Source: Aurantiochytrium sp. KH105
Lineage: Eukaryota; Sar; Bigyra; Thraustochytrida; Thraustochytriidae
Length of the DNA: 64,000 bases
Reading direction: 5' to 3'
Assembly (NCBI GenBank): GCA_003116975.1
Contig: BGKB01000131.1
Coordinates: 124,001 to 188,000, forward strand
Positions 59,311 through 64,000 of the stretch are shown here, piece after piece. The notes below the pieces were generated by a model. That model was not told where the DNA came from, did no database searches, and saw only the letters and a program-made list of their open reading frames with translations. Both the position numbers and the translations under genes were made by a program. The stretch's first letter is position 1, and each line of letters begins with the position of its first letter.

Positions 59311-59360
59311 GGCGCTCTCCGACCTGCTTTTCCCTTCTTTTCTTCCTTTCCTTTCCTTTC

Positions 59361-59426
59361 TTTCTTTTCTTTTCTTTTCTTTTCTTTTCTTTTCTTTTCT
59401 TTTCTTTTCTTTTCTTTTCTTTTCTT
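59361..59426 (+). repeat. (TTTTC)n pentanucleotide array upstream of the MYB start
   Basis: About thirteen TTTTC units (GAAAA on the mRNA strand), 51-116 bp upstream of the chosen MYB ATG. It lies in the 5' UTR or proximal promoter and forms a polypurine tract on the sense strand. Confidence 0.93.
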
Positions 59427-59841
59427 CCCGTCTTCTTTCTTCGCCTGCTGCTCCGCTCGCTCGCACGCGCGAGAGAGGAAGGCCGGGACTCGCGGTCGCG
59501 CGCGAATAGCTCGGGCGCGGCGCGAGGAGCTCGGGCGCGGCGCGAGGAGGCAGCGAGGAGGACAGGAGGGAGGGAAAGACAGAGGAAAGAAAGAGGGGCG
59601 AGAAGGGAGAAGAACGAGGAGACCGTGGGTGGGTGAGGCTGGCCTTCACTTCGAGTCTTCCGCGAGACTTCCGCCGCCCGCAAGGAGGGCGCGGGTCCCC
59701 ACGGCGTTCCAGCAGCAGCTCGCGCGGAGGGGTTCTGTGGGGGGACCCGTTCCGGCGCGCGCTCGCTTTGGGGACGTGTGCGCGCGGCCTATCTGTCTGC
59801 CTAGCCGTCTGCCTATCTCTGTCTGTCTGCCTACCTGTCTA

Positions 59842-59874
59842 CCTGTCTGTCTGTCTGTCTGTCTGTCTGTCTGA
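59842..59874 (+). repeat. (CTGT)n microsatellite
   Basis: About eight uninterrupted CTGT units, preceded by degenerate CTGTCTGCCTAC units from about 59788. Confidence 0.9.
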
Positions 59875-59929
59875 CAGTGAATATGTAAGGAGCTCGAGTT
59901 CCGAGGAGCACAACCGATGGAAAGGGGAT

Positions 59930-59997
59930 GGACACACGCGTTCGCCGGCTGGCTCTGTTTCGTGGACACACGCGTTCGCCGGCTGGCTCTGTTTCGT
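59930..59997 (+). repeat. Perfect 34-bp tandem duplication
   Basis: Two identical, directly adjacent copies (59930-59963 and 59964-59997) beginning GGACACACGCGTTCGCC and ending CTCTGTTTCGT. The identity suggests a recent event. Non-coding. Confidence 0.95.
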
Positions 59998-62900
59998 AGG
60001 CCCGGTTGGCCGCGCCGCGCGCAGCTCGGATCAGGTCAGGTCAGCGCAAAAGGGGCTGGCTGGGTGGCCGGCTGGCTGGCTGGCTGGCGGAAAGGGGGCT
60101 GGCGGCGGCCGGCTGAAAGACAAGCCTGGCGGAGAAGGGACCACAGCTGAGGCCTTGGCGTTCGATTTGCGAGGTACACACTGATCCGCTGAGAGGGCGG
60201 GTGCGCGCGGTCACTCGTTTCTGGGGACTAGATGTGACCTTGCCTTGCGCTCCTTCTGCGACCACTGAGGCGTCGCTGCCGCTACGGCCCGAGGCTTTGT
60301 TTGGCGGTCTGTCTGCTCTGTTCTGCTCCGCTCTGCGTTGCTTTGCCTGCCGCTCTTTTTGTTGGGTGTGCCCGCCGGAGCCGGAGCCGGAGCCGGAGCC
60401 GGGGCCGAGGCCTGCGCAAGCTGGTCAGGGAAAAGAAGAAGGGGAGAAGAAGGGGGGAAGAAAGAGGGGCTGGTTGGCGCGAATAAGCAGGCAGACCAAA
60501 AGGCCAAATGCCCGCAGCAGGGTCAACCGCGGGCCCCTCAGTACGCAGCGACTCGCCGCTTGCCCGTTCTGTTCCTCCGGGAACTATGGCCGAACACCGG
60601 CGCAAGGCCAGCGGAACGCGCGGAACCGCCGCGAAACACCTGCCTCTTCGGGGGTAGTCTGCGCGAAGCTGCGCGGGGAGAAAGGAAGGGAAAGAAAAGA
60701 AAAAGAAAAGGAAAAGCTGACGGGTCCCCGTTCCCTTGCCGGGGGGTCCGCGGGGCCGCGATAGAACGTCGCTGTGGAACGTTCTTGAGACCGTTCCGAA
60801 GAGGCGTCGGGGTGTTCTTTCACAAGAGGGGCCGCTGACTTTGCGAAACAGCGGGAGCAGTGGGGCCTCGCCGGCGCTTTGTTGCTGTGCGGCTGCGCTC
60901 CCACTCTCACTCGCGCTTCTCTCGAATCAGAGCGCGCTGCGGCGCCCTGCTTTCCCCCGCTTGACTCGGCACTCGGCTTGTCCTGTCCTTGTCTGCGCGT
61001 ATCTCGCCGGCCGCACGCGCGTCCGTGTCTTCAAGAGAGACGACGAGCGCGCCGCGCGTCCGCGAGCGGGCCTTGGCGGCGCGGGCTTGCGCGCGCTCGA
61101 GTGGGGCGCCACGAAATTCGCCGGCTGCAGAGAGAGCGCCGAGCGCGCGCTGAGTGGCGGGTCGTGCTGGTCGTCCGCCCTGGAGTCTTCCCGCAGACGG
61201 CGACTGCTACCCACAGATACGAAAAAACAAAGCCGCAGCAAAGCCACCTGACTCCAGCGTAGCTTATGCTGGATTGCTGTGGGGCGGCCCGGTTGGGGGG
61301 AGCCCAACAGGTCCTGCGCCACGCTGCGGGTTTGCCGTGCTGTGCTAGCGAACCGGCGGATCGAGGCGGGATACGCCGCGCCGAGGAGGGTCCTCTGCTT
61401 TTCTGCCTTTACTCGCCCCGCTAGATAGCTGCGCGTCCACTGCGCGGCGGCGCTCCGGCGTCCGCTCTCTCTGGCGTCCGCGCGCTGCGTGCGGCGCGAG
61501 GCGGCGAGCTGCCCTGCCCGTGCCCGCCTTGCCCTGCCTGCCTTGCCCTGCCCTGCCCTGCCCAACACTTGCTTGCTTGCTTGCTTGCTTGCTTGTAGGA
61601 GGAAGGATGGAGGCGTCGAAAAATTCTCTACGCCAGGACGATGCAACGATCTCGCGCGGCCGCGCGAACGTGGAGACGCGCGCTCGCTCGCTCGCTGCGG
61701 CGGCTGCCGACGAGAGTTCGAGCGCGAGCGCGGCCAGCTGTGCCTGCTCGCTCGCCCTCCTTTCGAAAGGCGCCGCGCGCGAGTGGATGGGTTGGATCAG
61801 CCGCGGGCAAGGTGGCCTTGGGGCGACCGAACGGCCCGCCGGCCGCCCCTTGTGCCGTGGACCTTGGACCTCGCCGCTCCTCCTCTCTCCCGCCCCTCGC
61901 TCGCCGAAGTCTACCCCGCGCGCCCAATCGTGCCGGCCTCCTCGCCGCTCGCGCGCGCGTCTCGGGCGCTGCGAGCGCGGCCGCCTGAGCGCCGCCAGGC
62001 GCGTCTGCGAGGGATGGCTGCCGCCTTTCCCGCTTTCCCGTCCTTGCCTGCTTGCTGCTTGCTTTCCCGCTCTGCCGCCGCCGCGCCCCTGGCTCCCGCG
62101 GCTCCCGCTGCTGCTGCTCCTGGCTCCCGCTGCGCTGCTCTGCGCCGCTCCGCGCCGCGCCGCGCCCGCCTCGCGTGGTCTCGCCCGGCGCAGGCGCTGC
62201 GATCTGCGTGCGCTCTGATGCCGCTTTGCTCCTGCTTTCTGCTTTCTGCTCTCTGCTTCCCGCCTTCCGCTCTGCTCTGCTCTGCTCTGCTCTGCTCTGC
62301 TCTCCTGCGCGGCCCTGCCAGGCGGCTGCGCGCTGCGCCGCGGCCGGTCGGGCGCCGCCGCGGCTGCGAGGCGGCGGCGCGGCGCGGGCGCGGCGAGGCG
62401 AGCTCGCGGAGCTGCGTTGGCTTGGCTTGGCTTGGCTGGCTGGCTGGCTGGGCCTGGCCGGGCTGCGCGCGGGAGGGATGAGGACGAGGAGGGATGCCGG
62501 CGAGAGGCGGGCCCCCGCGGCGGCTCGCGTGGTCTCTCCGGAGACAGACGGCCTGGCTGCGCAGGACGGACGCTGCGCAGGACGGACGCTGCTGGCTCGT
62601 CTGGCGCGGCGAGGGGCTGCGCTGCGCAGGGCCGGGCAGGGCAGACGGAGACCGAGGAGGCTGACTGACAGACAGACAGTCAGCTCCTGCTTTTCTCCAG
62701 CTTTTTACCTTGCTTGCCTGCCGACTGTACCCAAGTTGCGACTCACGCTCGCGCCGTTCCGCTCAGAGGAGGCCTTTACCGCGGCGCTGCTCGCAAGTGG
62801 CAGAATTGCGAGTCGAGGCGAGTCGTGATCGCCTCGCCTTGTCCAGCCGTGGCCGTCGATCGATCGATTGATTGATCGCTCGACCCGGCCAGTGAGACCA

Positions 62901-63783
62901 GGGTGTGCGCCGCTCGCTTGCTCTTCCAGCTTTTCTTGCTTGCTTCTGTACCTCGCCGCGCTGCTGCTTGGGACCCCGTGGCCACGAGCCGGGGCCGGCC
63001 GGAAGCAGCCGCGCCTCGCCGCCGGGAAGCGAGGCGAGCGAGGACGCAAGCGAGCGAGGCGGCGGCGGAGGCGAGGAGCGACGCGCGAGGGGCTCGCGGG
63101 CGGCGCGCGTCGGTTTGGCGCGCGGGTTCTTGCGCAAGAAGCTGGAGCGGAGCTGGCAGCTTAGCGTAGCTCGGATGGTAGGTGCGGGGGCTGCGAAGTC
63201 CTCTCAGCCCGGGAAGCGCTAGCTTGCCGAGACCAAGCTACGGCGGCCGGGTGCGGGCCGCAGCGGGTCTCGCGGCGCGCGTCTACTTTGCGCGAGCCGG
63301 GCCGTGTGATCTTGCGCGCCCCGCCAGCCGCAAATGGCCGCGCTGTCGCTCCCGGCTAGTCGTGACGGCGCGAAAAAACGAGCGCCTCGACTTCTTCCTC
63401 GCGACGCGGCGCGACGCGACTCGCTCGGTGTCGGCAGGAAGCAAGAGAGCTCGGCTTCCGTTCCTCCCTCCGTTTCGCACGTGTCTGCCGCTCGCCATGT
63501 CACGGTCGCGCGCTGGCATGTATGTATGTATGTATACGCCGCCATGCGTCCGGGCCCGTGCCGCCCGTCCATCGTCCCTGTCACGCTTTTCGGCGGAGCG
63601 CAGCGCACCACGCTGGCCAGTGCAGTGCTGCTGTGCAGATAATAAATACGCGCGTGCACGTGCCTGCTACGTGGATGCGTGGATAGATAGACGCATGCAC
63701 CCGGCCCTCTTTGCCCGAGGCGACCGACGCCCTCGCCCTCGGCCACCCGCTCCGTGCCTTGCACTTGCTCGCGCCAGTCTCCT

Positions 63784-63839
63784 TCCCTCCCTCCCTCCCT
63801 CCCTCCCTCCCTCCCTCCCTCCCTCCCTCCCTCCCTCCC
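63784..63839 (+). repeat. (CCCT)n homopyrimidine array
   Basis: About fourteen CCCT units, a pure polypyrimidine tract about 160 bp from the right edge. Confidence 0.95.
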
Positions 63840-64000
63840 GGCGGAAGTGAAGTGGCCAGCGCGGCCCCTGCTCGTCCGCTCCCGCTCGGCGTCGCTCGTG
63901 CCACCTCGCGCACTTCGCGGGCGGAGGCAGAACACCGGCAACCTGCACGGCGACAGAGCCAGGCTGCGAGAGCGAGGTAAGGCGGCTCGAGGACAAGGAT

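Larger units (their letters stand above)
59427..64000. other. GC-rich, microsatellite-laden region without a convincing gene
   Basis: About 4.6 kb up to the right edge. Many frames are open because of high GC, but all are Ala/Arg/Pro/Ser low-complexity and none shows a domain. It contains the arrays listed separately, CCTTGCCCTGCC repeats at 61520-61565, CTTG units at 61569-61594, CTCTG units at 62275-62302 and GGCTTGGCTTGG at 62427-62450. A 16-bp unit is repeated in tandem at 62559-62590. It is probably the MYB promoter at the low end and, near the right edge, the leader of a gene lying beyond the window. Confidence 0.5.

Noticed and set aside
58406-59509. 367-residue plus-strand frame rich in Cys/Leu
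   Set aside because: Antisense reading of the CAG-encoded polyQ tracts in the MYB gene.
59311-59649. N-terminal extension of the MYB protein
   Set aside because: Encoded by the TTTTC array (Lys/Glu/Arg repeats), most likely untranslated.
61489-62481. 330-residue plus-strand frame in the right arm
   Set aside because: Low-complexity Ala/Arg/Pro/Cys-rich translation crossing several microsatellites; no domain.

Overview
The window looks like nuclear DNA from a microbial eukaryote with a GC-rich, nearly intron-free genome. I infer a labyrinthulomycete / thraustochytrid-like stramenopile. The support is long single-exon genes encoding eukaryotic proteins (RECQ4, AIF, GCN1, cytosolic PheRS alpha, BUB2, R1R2R3-MYB), a fungal/oomycete-type eEF3, a membrane-bound hybrid histidine kinase and a mitochondrial TypA/BipA. 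The assignment comes from protein family content and genome style, not from a database match. Two assembly marks are present: 25 Ns inside a poly-C tract (36601-36625) and one N at 40433, which sits on a collapsed join in eEF3.

Layout, left to right: RECQ4 (minus, runs off the left edge) is head-to-head with an AIF-type mitochondrial oxidoreductase (plus). GCN1 (minus, 9.2 kb, one exon) follows, then PheRS alpha (minus). A 3.8 kb gene-poor stretch (18652-22457) holds telomere-repeat-like motifs, a tRNA-derived SINE-like piece and microsatellites. An unrecognised Rossmann-like gene (plus) converges on a large PH-PH-Sec6-PH-TPR protein (minus). An EF-hand/ARM-like protein (plus) converges on TypA (minus). 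A PqiA-type membrane protein (plus) converges on eEF3 (minus, broken by the assembly join). An SLC45/sucrose-type MFS carrier (plus) is followed by an intergenic 195-bp tandem duplication and a hybrid histidine kinase (plus). BUB2 (minus) is head-to-head with an EF-hand/RGS protein (plus), which converges on a PARP-like/TLDc protein (minus). An R1R2R3-MYB factor with a long polyQ N-terminus (minus) closes the coding part. The last 4.7 kb is GC-rich, microsatellite-laden and without a convincing gene.

Functionally the window is a mix of housekeeping and signalling genes, not an operon-like system. Four loci concern translation (GCN1, PheRS alpha, TypA, eEF3). Two of these, PheRS alpha and TypA, have TTAGGG-type motifs upstream. 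The most unusual content is in domain combinations: Sld2+GRF+SAP+RecQ; PH-PH-Sec6-PH-HEH-TPR; EF-hand+RGS; PARP-like+coiled coil+TLDc; and a eukaryotic two-module PqiA with a Cys-rich insert. I saw no rRNA, no intact tRNA, no CRISPR array and no autonomous transposon.
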